DNA of 64,000 nucleotides from SZUA-100 sp965248135 (GCA_965248135.1 CBDFIN010000007.1:62001-126000), one strand, 5' to 3'; shown: positions 1-9,355, counted from the stretch's first letter. The notes: generated by a model from the letters alone, not told the origin. Numbers and translations are program-made.

Positions 1-1077
1 TTCGCGCGGTTCCGCACCTTTTACCAAAACTTCTTCACGCGGCTCATCGTCGTCAGGCGTTTCTTCGGCAACAGGCAATATTGCGGCTTCGGCTCTATCA
101 GCATCGGTGGCCTCCGGCGCGTTCGGTGAGGGTTGATCGGTTTCCTTGTCGCCATCGGCCTTTATTTCCGGCAATTTATCTGGTTGTTCTTCATCGGCCA
201 GCACAGTCGGCTTGATCTCAACTTCAGGCAGACTTAGCATTGCAAGCGTCGGTTCTTGCGCTGGTTCGATCAGCTCCCTCAAGCGCTCGACCATCGGGCT
301 TCGCGGGTCGGTAAGAGGGTCAATTGCGGTAAAATGATTAGCGCCTGTTATTTCCTCATACCGGGTTGCCGCGCCCATCATTTGCCAGCGCTGCGCCATT
401 GATTTCGATTGACGCAAGAACTCGCTGCTTTCTTCGCTGCCAACCCAGGCATCGAACCTTTGCCCTGGCTCAATCAACCAGTTATAGGGGCTGGCGCTCT
501 TTGCCTCTTCAGCGTCGAGTTTTAATACCTCGTTGCGCTTGGTTTCAATCAACGGTGCCAGGTCAAACACGCCCGAAATAGAAAGCGCCGATCGCACCAG
601 CTGCTCGGGCAGCATTTTGTGAAGGCGGTTCCATTTGGTGGCAATCATGCAGGCGGCAAGATGGCCACCGGCCGAATGGCCGAAAACCGTGATCGGCCGG
701 TCATAGGTTTTCCAAAGGACGGCGCAGGCGCGGCGTAATTCATCAATGATACCGCTGATGGAGGTTTCAGGACATAAAGTATAGGATGGAACGGCCACAG
801 CAACACCGCGTTGGTTCAACCCTTTTGCCATATGGCTAAAGACCGGGCGATCCAGCATTTGCCAATAACCGCCATGAACGAACATCGCCATCGGCACATT
901 GCGATTTTTGCCGGGCCAGAAAATATCAAGCTTATTGCGGTCTTTTGGGCCGTAGGTCTGATCGAATATGGCAAATTCCGCCCTCTCAAGGCGATATTCC
1001 AAAGCATCAGACACATAGGCGTTGATCAATTCAGTCGAATCTTCCACCAAAGCCGAATTATCATATTCGGCCTCCAT
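1..1077 (-). CDS. alpha/beta hydrolase (esterase/formamidase-like), 3' end outside window
   Basis: Hydrolase of the alpha/beta fold, esterase/lipase or kynurenine-formamidase-like branch. Reading the minus strand gives an open frame of 359 codons running off the window start. The oxyanion motif HGGYW lies at residues 68-72, the nucleophile elbow GHSAGG has Ser135, and a likely catalytic His is His248 in NHF. The ATG at 1077 is preceded by GGGAG about ten bases upstream, and an in-frame stop lies further upstream near 1177. The catalytic domain ends near residue 260. Beyond it at least 95 residues rich in Glu, Asp, Pro and Ala continue to the window edge, with no domain that I recognise. Substrate unknown. 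It follows the ABC operon on the same strand after a 218-base gap in which I see no gene. Confidence 0.8.
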   Translation of the reverse strand, partial: MEAEYDNSALVEDSTELINAYVSDALEYRLERAEFAIFDQTYGPKDRNKLDIFWPGKNRNVPMAMFVHGGYWQMLDRPVFSHMAKGLNQRGVAVAVPSYTLCPETSISGIIDELRRACAVLWKTYDRPITVFGHSAGGHLAACMIATKWNRLHKMLPEQLVRSALSISGVFDLAPLIETKRNEVLKLDAEEAKSASPYNWLIEPGQRFDAWVGSEESSEFLRQSKSMAQRWQMMGAATRYEEITGANHFTAIDPLTDPRSPMVERLRELIEPAQEPTLAMLSLPEVEIKPTVLADEEQPDKLPEIKADGDKETDQPSPNAPEATDADRAEAAILPVAEETPDDDEPREEVLVKGAEPRE

Positions 1078-1295
1078 GTCGACTACGCTCCCGTTGGTCA
1101 AATTGCCTGCTCCCAGCTTGCCGGTGGAATATTTCAGAACACATCTCCGCAACTCAGGAGCAAAAACCGCAAACTCTCATTTTCGCGATGCGGCGGTGTT
1201 TTGTCGTACAGCCGGCTGAAACTCCTACTATGGATTGCCAAATGAATGTCGGCAATGCGCAAATTGGCCACCATTTATGCCAAAGGAAGTTAAAT

Positions 1296-2930
1296 TCAGG
1301 TTGATTTCAAACGCGCCATTATGGCGCGGTCAAGGTTAGGGGCTGCGTAGACTAGTTTTTTTGTATAGTCGTGCTGCGGATTGTCAAAAACTTCAGCGGT
1401 CGGCCCGCGCTCGACAATCTTGCCCTCATTCATCACCAATACGTCTTCGGTGATGGCACGAACGACAGACAGATCGTGACTGATGAACAAGAATGCCAGC
1501 CCCAGCCGATCGCGCAAATCGGCCAGCAAGTCAAGCACCTGGGCGCGGATAGAAACGTCGAGCGCTGACACGGGCTCGTCCGCTATTATCAGCTTGGGTG
1601 CGGTTATCAGCGCACGGGCAATGGCGATGCGCTGGCGCTGACCGCCGGAAAATTCGTGCGCATACTTGTCCATGTCGGCTGACAGGAGACCGACTTCGCC
1701 AAGCACTGCTGCGACCCGCTGGCGCTTTTGTTCCGCATCGATATCATCAAACAAATGCAATGGTTCGCTCACCAGGCGCGCCACCTTGTGGCGGGGGTTA
1801 AACGAGCCATAGGGGTCTTGAAATACCACTTGAATATAGCGTCTTGCCTTGTTGATTTCTTCCTTCGAGGCAATGGCAAAATCAGTACCGGTAAAATTGA
1901 TGTGGCCACCGTTGGGACGTTCCAGGCCCAGGATGGCGCGTGCAAGGGTGGATTTACCACAACCGGATTCGCCCACAAGCCCGAGCGAATGGCCCGGATA
2001 TAGCTTGAAACTCAACCGGTCTACTGCCCGAAATGGTGTGCCGGTGACAAATAGCGATTTGCGCGGCGTTGGATATTCGCGCACCAGAGCGTCGACCTCA
2101 AGCAGTGGTGCGGTCTTGCTGGCTTCAGCATTTGCGATTGTGACTGGAATTCTCTTGCGCACGGGAACATGGGAGGAAGCTTCTGCCAGTTGCCGGGTAT
2201 AAGGGTGTTTCTGCTCTTTCAGGACAGATGCCGTCGGACCGCTCTCCATGATCTCGCCATGTCGCATGACGACAATGCTGGAGGCCATTTCGGTGACTAC
2301 CGCAAGATCGTGGCTGATTAACAGCAGCCCCATATTATTTTCCGTCACCAGCTCGTTGAGCAATGCCAGAATCTGGGCCTGCAGCGTGACATCCAGCGCT
2401 GTTGTCGGCTCATCGGCAATCAGCAATTTCGGGTGCAGAGCGCAGGCAATGGCGATCACCACCCGCTGCCGCTGACCACCGGAAAGCTCGTGCGGATAGC
2501 GCGAAAGCGGAAAGCGGGCGCTGGAAAGGCCGACCCGATCCAGCATTTTTGCCGCGTGCGCTTCGGCGTCTGCCCGGTTTTCACCCCGGTGCAAACGAAT
2601 ACCCTCGGCCACCTGTTCGCCAATGGTCTTGACCGGGTTGAGCGCGGTCATCGGTTCTTGAAAAACCATGCCGATATCATCACCGCGCAAGCCGCACATG
2701 CGTTGTTCACCCGCCGCAAGCAATTGTTCACCGGCAAAACCAATTGAACCCGATGCAAGGCTCGCACGGGGCAATAGCTGCATGACAGCCAGTGCAGTCA
2801 TCGATTTTCCGGAGCCGGATTCGCCCACCAGACCAACAATCTCGCCCGCATCTATGGTGAAGGAGACATTTTTCAGAATTTTTGTATCGCCAATGGAAAG
2901 ATCAAGCCCATTGATGTCGAGAAGCGCCAT
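1296..2930 (-). CDS. fused dipeptide/oligopeptide ABC transporter ATPase (DppD-DppF type)
   Basis: Cytoplasmic ATPase that powers the importer encoded upstream. At 544 residues it holds two complete nucleotide-binding domains in tandem, as in YejF or GsiA. The first has Walker A GESGSGKS (residues 36-43), an LSGGQRQR signature and a DEPTTALD Walker B. The second has GESGCGKS, FSGGQRQR and DEPVSALD. Each ends with an oligopeptide-transporter-type C-terminal segment. An open frame extends upstream to 3092, but the ATG at 2930 is two bases after the permease stop and starts directly with the first domain, so I use it. Being fused, this protein can form the ATPase part of the transporter without a second gene. 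Confidence 0.93.
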   Translation of the reverse strand: MALLDINGLDLSIGDTKILKNVSFTIDAGEIVGLVGESGSGKSMTALAVMQLLPRASLASGSIGFAGEQLLAAGEQRMCGLRGDDIGMVFQEPMTALNPVKTIGEQVAEGIRLHRGENRADAEAHAAKMLDRVGLSSARFPLSRYPHELSGGQRQRVVIAIACALHPKLLIADEPTTALDVTLQAQILALLNELVTENNMGLLLISHDLAVVTEMASSIVVMRHGEIMESGPTASVLKEQKHPYTRQLAEASSHVPVRKRIPVTIANAEASKTAPLLEVDALVREYPTPRKSLFVTGTPFRAVDRLSFKLYPGHSLGLVGESGCGKSTLARAILGLERPNGGHINFTGTDFAIASKEEINKARRYIQVVFQDPYGSFNPRHKVARLVSEPLHLFDDIDAEQKRQRVAAVLGEVGLLSADMDKYAHEFSGGQRQRIAIARALITAPKLIIADEPVSALDVSIRAQVLDLLADLRDRLGLAFLFISHDLSVVRAITEDVLVMNEGKIVERGPTAEVFDNPQHDYTKKLVYAAPNLDRAIMARLKST

Positions 2931-2932
2931 AT

Positions 2933-3805
2933 TCAACGCTCCCGCCGCAGGCGAGGGTCCAAAATATCGCGCAAGCCGTCGCCCAAGAGATTGAGACCAA
3001 GCACGGTAATGACGATTGCCAGACCGGGAAAAATTGCCATATGCGGCGCAAAGCTCATCATTGTTTGTGCTTCGTTCAACATGCGGCCCCAACTCGGCAT
3101 CGGCGGCTGGACACCAAGGCCGACATAGGAAAGGCCCGCTTCGGCGAGAATCCCGAGCGAAAACTGGATGGTACCCTGGACCAGCAGGAGATTGATCATA
3201 TTGGGGAGAATATGTTCAGCAGTAATAGCTATCTTGTCCTTGCCCGCCACCCGGGCGGCCAAAATGAATTCGCGTGGCCAGATGGCGAGCGCCGCACCGC
3301 GCGCAACCCGGGCAAAAACCGGAATGTTGAAAATGCCGATGGCGACAATCGCGTTGACCGCGCCGGGACCAATAATCGCCGTTATCATTACCGCCGACAA
3401 CAGGGCAGGAAAGGCAAATATGACGTCGTTGGTGCGCATTAGCACCTCATCGGCAATACCGCCCTTGGCTGCCGCCCAACAGCCGATTGGCACGCCAAAC
3501 AATACACCGATACCCACCGCCACCAGCGCCACGGCTATCGAATTTCGGGCGCCGACCATCACCATGGAAAAGATGTCGCGGCCAAAATGGTCGGTGCCAA
3601 ACCAGTGAGAAAGGGAAGGGGCCTGTAGTTTCGATAAAATGTCGAGTTCAATCACCGACCACGGCGTCCATAAATAAGACAGTAATGCCATCACCAAGAT
3701 GACGAATGTGACGGTGAGGCCGGTTGAAAATGAGCGGTTATGAAAGGCCTGGGCAAGAATATCCTGCCAGGTCTCCGGTCCGTCGATGCGTGGTTGATCA
3801 GCCAT
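2933..3805 (-). CDS. peptide ABC transporter permease (DppC type)
   Basis: Second inner-membrane permease subunit of the peptide importer, 290 residues, BPD_transp_1 family. A cytoplasmic N-terminus is followed by the first membrane helix near residues 30-48, the DppC-type periplasmic segment with HWFGTDHFGRD, and then the membrane core. The EAA loop region is around AARVAGKDKIAI. The ATG shares its A with the TGA of the upstream permease (TGATG), so the two are translationally coupled. The downstream ATPase starts two bases after its stop. Confidence 0.93.
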   Translation of the reverse strand: MADQPRIDGPETWQDILAQAFHNRSFSTGLTVTFVILVMALLSYLWTPWSVIELDILSKLQAPSLSHWFGTDHFGRDIFSMVMVGARNSIAVALVAVGIGVLFGVPIGCWAAAKGGIADEVLMRTNDVIFAFPALLSAVMITAIIGPGAVNAIVAIGIFNIPVFARVARGAALAIWPREFILAARVAGKDKIAITAEHILPNMINLLLVQGTIQFSLGILAEAGLSYVGLGVQPPMPSWGRMLNEAQTMMSFAPHMAIFPGLAIVITVLGLNLLGDGLRDILDPRLRRER

Positions 3806-4764
3806 CAGGATCTCGGGCCGCTCGCCTGCCGCAGGCGCGGGTCGACCACCGCATAGGTCAGATCGACCAAAAGATTGACGAATATCACTGTGGCAACGAG
3901 CAAAACAACCACGCTTTCAACGACAATCAGATCGCGTTGGGTGATTGCCTGAAAGATCAACCGCCCAAGGCCCGGAAGATAAAAGACGTTCTCGATAATG
4001 ATTGTACCGGCCAGCAGGAAGGCAAATTGCAGCCCCATGATGGTCAGCACGGGGATCAATGCATTGCGCAACGCGTGCCGCCACAACACCGCTTGTGCTG
4101 TCAATCCCTTGGCACGGGCGGTGCGGATATAGTCTTCTCCCATCACATCCAGCAAGGCCGAGCGGGTGACGCGCGACAAGATTGCCGCCTGGGGCAGGGC
4201 AAGGGCAATCGCCGGCAGGATCAGCGATCTGAGACCGGTTATGATGCCGGCATCCCAGCCAGGGAATCCTCCCGCCGGAACCAGTTGCAGCCAGATGGCG
4301 AACAGATAAACCATCAACAGCGCAAACCAGAAATTGGGCACGGCGATGCCTAATTGAGTGAGTGCCATGATCGATGTGTCGGTGCGGGTGCCGCGGCGGC
4401 TGGCGGAAAACAAGCCGACCGGGATGGCGATGATGGTGGAAAGAGAGAGCGCCAGCAACGCCAGCGGTAGAGAAACCCAAAGCCTTTCGCCAACCAGTTC
4501 ACTCACCGGGACCGAATAGGTATAACTGATGCCAAAATCACCGATGAGCAGCCCCCCGATCCAGGAAAAATACCGTATGAGCATTGGCTGGTTCAACCCC
4601 ATTTGCTCGCGCAGCGCTTCGACGGCCTCAGGTGTTGCGTTGATCCCCAGCATCAATTGCGCCGGATCACCTGGGACAATTTCGAGCAAGGCAAATATCA
4701 CGATCGACGATGCGATCAGTGTGACGGCGGTAAAACCCAGCTTTTTAAATAGAAAATGAAGCAT
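3805..4764 (-). CDS. peptide ABC transporter permease (DppB type)
   Basis: First permease subunit of the importer, 319 residues. It has the N-terminal helix typical of DppB/OppB, followed by EIVPGDPAQLMLG, then about five more membrane helices. The EAA loop is visible as DYIRTARAKGLT with RHALRNALIP following it. It is separated from the upstream binding-protein gene by 105 bases that contain a strong hairpin, and it overlaps the next permease by one base. It forms the membrane channel with the DppC-type subunit. Confidence 0.93.
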   Translation of the reverse strand: MLHFLFKKLGFTAVTLIASSIVIFALLEIVPGDPAQLMLGINATPEAVEALREQMGLNQPMLIRYFSWIGGLLIGDFGISYTYSVPVSELVGERLWVSLPLALLALSLSTIIAIPVGLFSASRRGTRTDTSIMALTQLGIAVPNFWFALLMVYLFAIWLQLVPAGGFPGWDAGIITGLRSLILPAIALALPQAAILSRVTRSALLDVMGEDYIRTARAKGLTAQAVLWRHALRNALIPVLTIMGLQFAFLLAGTIIIENVFYLPGLGRLIFQAITQRDLIVVESVVVLLVATVIFVNLLVDLTYAVVDPRLRQASGPRS

Positions 4765-4819
4765 GAAATCTTATGAATTCACTCCACTAGCCTCAATCGG
4801 CAATGTGTGGGGCGGCCAA

Positions 4820-4849
4820 AAGGCGGCGCAAGCCATGTCGCGCCGCCTT
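4820..4849 (-). terminator. intra-operon stem-loop after the binding-protein gene
   Basis: A perfect 10-base-pair inverted repeat, AAGGCGGCGC and GCGCCGCCTT, with a 10-base loop. On the transcribed minus strand the 3' arm runs straight into more T (CCTTTT). It lies about 20 bases after the stop of the solute-binding-protein gene and before the permease gene. Such hairpins commonly cut distal expression or protect the upstream mRNA, so that binding protein exceeds permease. That role is inference; the hairpin is seen directly. Confidence 0.7.
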
Positions 4850-4869
4850 GGTTGTCGATTATGGGGCGA

Positions 4870-6372
4870 CTATTCGGCCCAGCTGACACCGGTCAGATCA
4901 TTGGCCTGAACGGGAGAGTTTGCCCACATGCCCCGCAGCTTGGCGTTCCAGACACCTGGTTTGGCAAGCTGAAACATGAAGCCGTTGACCGCATCCTCAC
5001 TGATGATTTTCTGCGCGTCACCCATCAGTTTGTAGCGCGCTTGGGTTTCGGTTTCTTGATTAAGGTCGGCCATCACTTTTTTGAATGCATCGCTTGAATA
5101 CTGGAAATAATAATCGTCGCGGGCATATATGTTGATGTCCTGCGGCTCGGTGTGGGACACGATGGTCAAATCATAGTCCCTTTTCTTGAACACCTGATCA
5201 AGCCATTGGGCCCACTCGACCGGGATGATTTCCAATTCGATACCGATCTTGCGCAAGGAGGCGGCAACCACTTCACCACCACGGCGGGCATAAGATGGCG
5301 GTGGCAGTTTGATGGTCGCCTTAAAGCCATTTGGGTGACCGGCTTCAGCCAGCAGTATTTTGGCGGCTTCGATATCAAGCGGATATTTGTTGACCATATC
5401 AACATAGGCCGGGTGATGCGGGGCAAAATGGGTGCCGATGGGTGTGCCGAGACCAAACATGGCGCCGTCGATTATCGCCTGGCGATCAATCGCATGGGCA
5501 ACGGCACGACGTACCCTGACATCGTCAAATGGTGGTTTTTTGTTGTTGGTTGAAAGAATGGTCTCGCCCTCGGTCGAACCGATTACCACTTGAAACCGCG
5601 GGTCCGCCCGCAATTGAGGCAGGGATTCAGGTGCCGGGAAATTGGCAAAACCATCCACATCGCCGGCCAGCATTGCTGAAACCGCGGCAGCCGGATCAGG
5701 AATATAGCGTATCGTAGCCCTGGTCAGCGCCACCGGGTTCCCCCAATAACTATCACTCCTGACCAATTCAATCGACGAGCCCTTGGACCATTTGGAAAAT
5801 TTGAACGGACCGGTGCCAATGGGATTGGATTTGTTGCCAGCCGCCGATTCCGGCGCCACGATCACCGCATCACCCCAACCCATGTTGAAGGTAAAGCTGC
5901 CAGCCGGTGTGGAAAGAGTGATTTTAACGGTCGCCGGGTCGACGACATCAACGCTTTCAATGGCCTTAAACAGCGCCTTTTGCGCATTGGTAGAATCAGC
6001 ACCTCTGGCACGGTCGAGCGAGAATTTCACATCGTCGGCATCGAAATCCGTACCATCGTGAAATTTCACTCCGGTATGCAGCTTGAATGTATAGCTCTTG
6101 CCATCGCCGGAAACTGTCCAGCTTTCAGCCAGCGCCGGCAGAACTTCGCCCTTGGAACCGATACGCGTGAGGCCCTCAAACACATTGGCATAGACCACTT
6201 CATCGATTGCCGCAGCAGCACCTGCGGTCGGGTCGAGATGAGGTGGTTCCAGCACCGCACCCAGTGTCAGTTCCGTCTTTGCCGCGTAAGCGTTGATACC
6301 GCTAATCGAAGCGCCAATAGAAAGTGCGGCTGCCAGAGCCGCATTACTCGCCAGTTTTCTCAAAATTCTCAT
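4870..6372 (-). CDS. peptide ABC transporter solute-binding protein (SBP_bac_5 family)
   Basis: Periplasmic receptor that delivers peptides or related solutes to the permease pair. It is 500 residues, the usual length for family 5 binding proteins. A signal peptide covers about residues 1-30 with cleavage after AYA. The mature part starts with TELTLGAVLEPPHLDP, and the family motifs follow: YTFKLHTGVKFHDGTDFDADDVKFSL and DDVRVRRAVAHAIDR are recognisable. GAGGGAG precedes the ATG by about nine bases. The gene lies 42 bases after the M20 deacylase, which suggests that the imported ligand is that enzyme's substrate, but the ligand cannot be read from sequence. Confidence 0.93.
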   Translation of the reverse strand: MRILRKLASNAALAAALSIGASISGINAYAAKTELTLGAVLEPPHLDPTAGAAAAIDEVVYANVFEGLTRIGSKGEVLPALAESWTVSGDGKSYTFKLHTGVKFHDGTDFDADDVKFSLDRARGADSTNAQKALFKAIESVDVVDPATVKITLSTPAGSFTFNMGWGDAVIVAPESAAGNKSNPIGTGPFKFSKWSKGSSIELVRSDSYWGNPVALTRATIRYIPDPAAAVSAMLAGDVDGFANFPAPESLPQLRADPRFQVVIGSTEGETILSTNNKKPPFDDVRVRRAVAHAIDRQAIIDGAMFGLGTPIGTHFAPHHPAYVDMVNKYPLDIEAAKILLAEAGHPNGFKATIKLPPPSYARRGGEVVAASLRKIGIELEIIPVEWAQWLDQVFKKRDYDLTIVSHTEPQDINIYARDDYYFQYSSDAFKKVMADLNQETETQARYKLMGDAQKIISEDAVNGFMFQLAKPGVWNAKLRGMWANSPVQANDLTGVSWAE

Positions 6373-6414
6373 TCCGTTTTTCTCCCTCGGATGGTTTGGA
6401 TCACTATAGACAGT

Positions 6415-7695
6415 TTATTGCCGCCCTGTCAGCAAATGATGGGTCGCAAACGCCATCACCATTGCCGATTCGACCATATCGTCGATGACGACATATTCAT
6501 CTGCCCGATGAGCGAGATCAAGAATGCCCGGCCCATAGGCGATGCAATCATGCAGATGGCCAATGCGGGCGATATGTTTTTGGTCATAGGTGCCTGGCGA
6601 AATCACATATTCTGGCTCTTTGTGCAGGACAGAATTTATTGCTTCTGCAACTGCGCGAACCACCGGGGCATCGCGTTCAGTCATGGTCGGCAACACATCC
6701 CAAAGATCGCGGATGGCATAGTCAAAATTAGGCCGGTCCTGTTTTAATTCCTCAAGAATGCCCGTGACTTCAGATTTCACCGTGGCAAGGTCTTCTTCAA
6801 GCAGGTAACGGCGGTCGATCACCATGCGGCAGCTTTCTGGCACATTGGCGCTGGGAAAGCCGGCATGGTCTTCGAGGCCACCACCGTGGATCGAATTGAT
6901 GTTCATCGTCGATTTTCGCGCGCCAGGCGGTACTACCGGCATTTCCGTCTTCTTCGACGACAGCAGCGGAAACAACCGGTCCTCAAAGGCGGAAATAATC
7001 GCCCCCATGTGGCGCACGGCACAATCGCCCAGGAAAGGCATTGAACCGTGAGCCTGAATACCCCGGGTTTCTATCTCTGCCCACCACACACCACGATGTC
7101 CAAGGCAGATGCGGTCCTTGTTCAACGGCTCGGGAATAATCACATGATCAACGCGCGGTTTGGAAAAGAGACCCTTTTCAGCGAGCCAGGCGACGCCGCC
7201 ATAGCCGCCTGACTCCTCATCCACCGTGCCGGAAATTTCCACAGCGCCATAAAAGTCAGGTCTGGCGGCAAGATAGGCTTCCACCGCTATTAGCGATGCT
7301 GCAAGCCCTCCCTTCATATCGCAAGCGCCACGGCCAAAGACCTTGCCGTCACGCACCACACCGGCAAACGGCTCAACCGTCCAGTCGCTGCCGACCTCAA
7401 CCACATCGATATGGGAATTGAAATGGACGGTTGGTCCGGGGCCGCAGCCTTCGCGACGGGCAATCACATTAGTGCGGGGATAGCGGTCAGTGTCGCCCGG
7501 AGCACCTTCGCCGCGAAAATAATTGACTTGAAATCCTTGCCGCTTCAGCCGGTTGCCGAGATATTCTGCGCAGGGTGTATAGTCCTCACCGGGTGGATTA
7601 ATGGTGGCAAAACGAATCAGATCAACGGTCAGAGCGACCAGATCACTTCGGGCGGAGTCAATCCGCAGGGCAAGCTCTTCAAAATGGTCTGCCAT
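6415..7695 (-). CDS. M20 family metallopeptidase/deacylase (ArgE/DapE type)
   Basis: Cytoplasmic zinc-dependent amidohydrolase of the ArgE/DapE/CPG2 group, 426 residues. Metal-binding residues are visible: His95 and Asp97 in SHID, Asp126 in GRGACDMKGG, and the Glu160-Glu161 pair in DEESGG. A dimerisation domain probably interrupts the catalytic domain at about residues 200-320. It is the first gene of the peptide importer operon, so its job is more likely hydrolysis of an imported dipeptide or N-acyl amino acid than arginine or lysine biosynthesis. The ATG at 7695 starts ADHFEELALR. Exact substrate unknown. Confidence 0.88.
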   Translation of the reverse strand: MADHFEELALRIDSARSDLVALTVDLIRFATINPPGEDYTPCAEYLGNRLKRQGFQVNYFRGEGAPGDTDRYPRTNVIARREGCGPGPTVHFNSHIDVVEVGSDWTVEPFAGVVRDGKVFGRGACDMKGGLAASLIAVEAYLAARPDFYGAVEISGTVDEESGGYGGVAWLAEKGLFSKPRVDHVIIPEPLNKDRICLGHRGVWWAEIETRGIQAHGSMPFLGDCAVRHMGAIISAFEDRLFPLLSSKKTEMPVVPPGARKSTMNINSIHGGGLEDHAGFPSANVPESCRMVIDRRYLLEEDLATVKSEVTGILEELKQDRPNFDYAIRDLWDVLPTMTERDAPVVRAVAEAINSVLHKEPEYVISPGTYDQKHIARIGHLHDCIAYGPGILDLAHRADEYVVIDDMVESAMVMAFATHHLLTGRQ

Positions 7696-7751
7696 TCAGC
7701 ATACCAATCCATAAAAGTGTTTTAACGGGCGCAATGCGACAATCTGGCACA

Positions 7752-7781
7752 AGGTTAGGTGTCCAAACGGCAAAACGTCAA
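7752..7781 (-). promoter_or_regulatory. candidate sigma-70-like promoter of the M20/peptide-importer operon
   Basis: On the minus strand TTGACG (7781-7776) is followed after 18 bases by TAACCT (7757-7752), about 57 bases upstream of the M20 start. The -35 is good and the -10 moderate. It is the best match in the 106-base gap, but no expression evidence supports it. Confidence 0.3.
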
Positions 7782-7801
7782 GACCCGCCTCGTGGATTAG
7801 C

Positions 7802-8449
7802 TCAGGCAAGATTGGCAATGTCCAATATCGCCACATAGTGAATTGCAGCGGCACACAGCACCAGCCCGTGCCAGATGGCGCGATTGTAGCGCCAGTCATC
7901 ACGCGCATAAATTAATGTGCCAACAGAATAGATCAGGCCGCCGGCCACAACCATAAAAAGTGCGAACGGGCTGAGCGCCTCATAAAGCGGCTTAATGGCA
8001 ACGATTGCGAGCCAGCCCTGACCCAGATACAGCACCAGTGAAATGCGCTCGACCGAGCCTGGAAAGAACAATTTGATAAAAACGCCCACTGCGGCAATGG
8101 CCCACACCGACATGGCAAGCATATTGCCGGCCGTTCCACCGATTCCGATCAGCGCTAGAGGTGTATAAGTACCGGCGATCATGATGAAGATAGCCGAATG
8201 ATCAAGCCGCCTCAACAGCGCTTTGGTGCCGGGATGCATGGTCATGTTGTAGGCGGCGGAAAATACAAAGCAGGCGATTAGTCCGATGCTGTAAATAACC
8301 AAAGGCGGAATGTGACTGCCGGGTGAGTTTGCCGCTGAATACCAGACCAGCAATCCGGATGCTACCAGACTGGCGACCACACCCGTAGTGTGAACAACAC
8401 CATCGGCGATGTGCTCGCTTTTTGTTTCAATACCGCCAAGTTTGGTCAT
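7802..8449 (-). CDS. hemolysin III family membrane protein (PAQR/YqfA-like)
   Basis: Seven-helix inner-membrane protein of the HlyIII/YqfA group. Family marks are the early SEHIADGVVHTTG, the HSAIFIMIAGTYTP segment and the late WHGLVLCAAAIHY with conserved His residues that bind metal in PAQR relatives. The physiological role in bacteria is not settled; the haemolysin name is historical. Two ATGs stand side by side at 8452 and 8449, with AGGAG ending two bases before the first, so the second ATG has the better spacing. A GTG at 8461 is also in frame. It stands alone, divergent from the sulfotransferase. Confidence 0.88.
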   Translation of the reverse strand: MTKLGGIETKSEHIADGVVHTTGVVASLVASGLLVWYSAANSPGSHIPPLVIYSIGLIACFVFSAAYNMTMHPGTKALLRRLDHSAIFIMIAGTYTPLALIGIGGTAGNMLAMSVWAIAAVGVFIKLFFPGSVERISLVLYLGQGWLAIVAIKPLYEALSPFALFMVVAGGLIYSVGTLIYARDDWRYNRAIWHGLVLCAAAIHYVAILDIANLA

Positions 8450-8605
8450 CATACTCCTCACAGGGTCGGAGAGAATATCCTAAACCCGGCAGATTTGTGT
8501 TTGGTTAATTTCGCGACAATTCAGTCTCTGTCAAGAGGCGGGCACAGTCATTAATTAAAAAGAGTTTCGGTTGAACAGATGTTAAACTGCCTGTAAACGC
8601 TCCCC

Positions 8606-9355
8606 ATGACACCACCACCATTGCAAATGCGGGTGCTTATCAGCGATACTCATCAATATGTGTATCACATGAACCCCAAGGTCGGCTCCAACACCACACT
8701 AGCGGTGCTTTATCTGCTTGCCGGTCTTGATGAAGAGGCGATGCGCAATCCTCACCGCACGTCGCGCCGGGCCGACCAGCTCGCTGCTCATGGTTTGCGC
8801 GCCATCGACCTTAATACGGCTAATTGCAGTGACTTTCTTAAGGCCGTCCAGAACTACTATTCGTTCAGTTTTACCCGCAATCCGTTCACCCGGCTGAAAT
8901 CGGCCTACAAGGACAAGCTGAAGAGATTTGCGGAGGTCCGCTTGCCAGAGTTGGTGGCGTCAATTGCCAGGCGCGCCGGATCGGGAAACTCAAAAAAAAT
9001 CTTCCAGTACGAGTTGATGAAAGAGATACCTTTCAGCCGGTTTGTCGAAGATATCTGCACCACGGATCTTTACATCGATCAGCATTGGGTGCCGCAATAT
9101 GACCGGCTCAGACCCGATCTTTGCCGCTTTGATTTTCTGGGCAAGCTGGAAAACTACCGGGCAGATATGGGGACAGTGCTCGAGGCCATCGGCGAAAGCA
9201 CAAAAAGTGACCTGATTCCGGCCAAATCGCTCAATGCCACACCAAATAATGACACATTGGCCGACTATTACGACGAACGACTGGTAAGACTGGTGCAAAA
9301 AGCCTACCAGCGCGACTTTTCGCAGTTTGCTTACAGTCATGAATTGTCGGTCTGA
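8606..9355 (+). CDS. sulfotransferase family protein
   Basis: Probable PAPS-dependent sulfotransferase, 249 residues, like the carbohydrate sulfotransferase group (Sulfotransfer_2). The 5'-phosphosulfate loop is PKVGSNT at residues 24-30. The 3'-phosphate site is FTRNPFTRLKSAY around residues 89-101, with Arg91 and Ser99. C-terminal DFLGKLENYRAD also fits the family. No signal peptide is seen, so it should act in the cytoplasm. The acceptor is unknown; rhizobial relatives modify surface or signal glycans. It is a single gene with no glycan-synthesis neighbours. The start is uncertain: a second Met at residue 8 is possible and neither has a clear ribosome site. Confidence 0.75.
   Translation: MTPPPLQMRVLISDTHQYVYHMNPKVGSNTTLAVLYLLAGLDEEAMRNPHRTSRRADQLAAHGLRAIDLNTANCSDFLKAVQNYYSFSFTRNPFTRLKSAYKDKLKRFAEVRLPELVASIARRAGSGNSKKIFQYELMKEIPFSRFVEDICTTDLYIDQHWVPQYDRLRPDLCRFDFLGKLENYRADMGTVLEAIGESTKSDLIPAKSLNATPNNDTLADYYDERLVRLVQKAYQRDFSQFAYSHELSV

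Noticed and set aside
1312..1328. CGCGCCAT/ATGGCGCG palindrome near the end of the ABC ATPase gene
   Set aside because: It lies within the last codons (AIMAR) before the stop and its loop would be too tight; probably coding coincidence.
3724..4353. 209-codon plus-strand frame across the permease genes
   Set aside because: It is antisense to two clear ABC permeases; the product is Gln/His/Asp-rich without family features.
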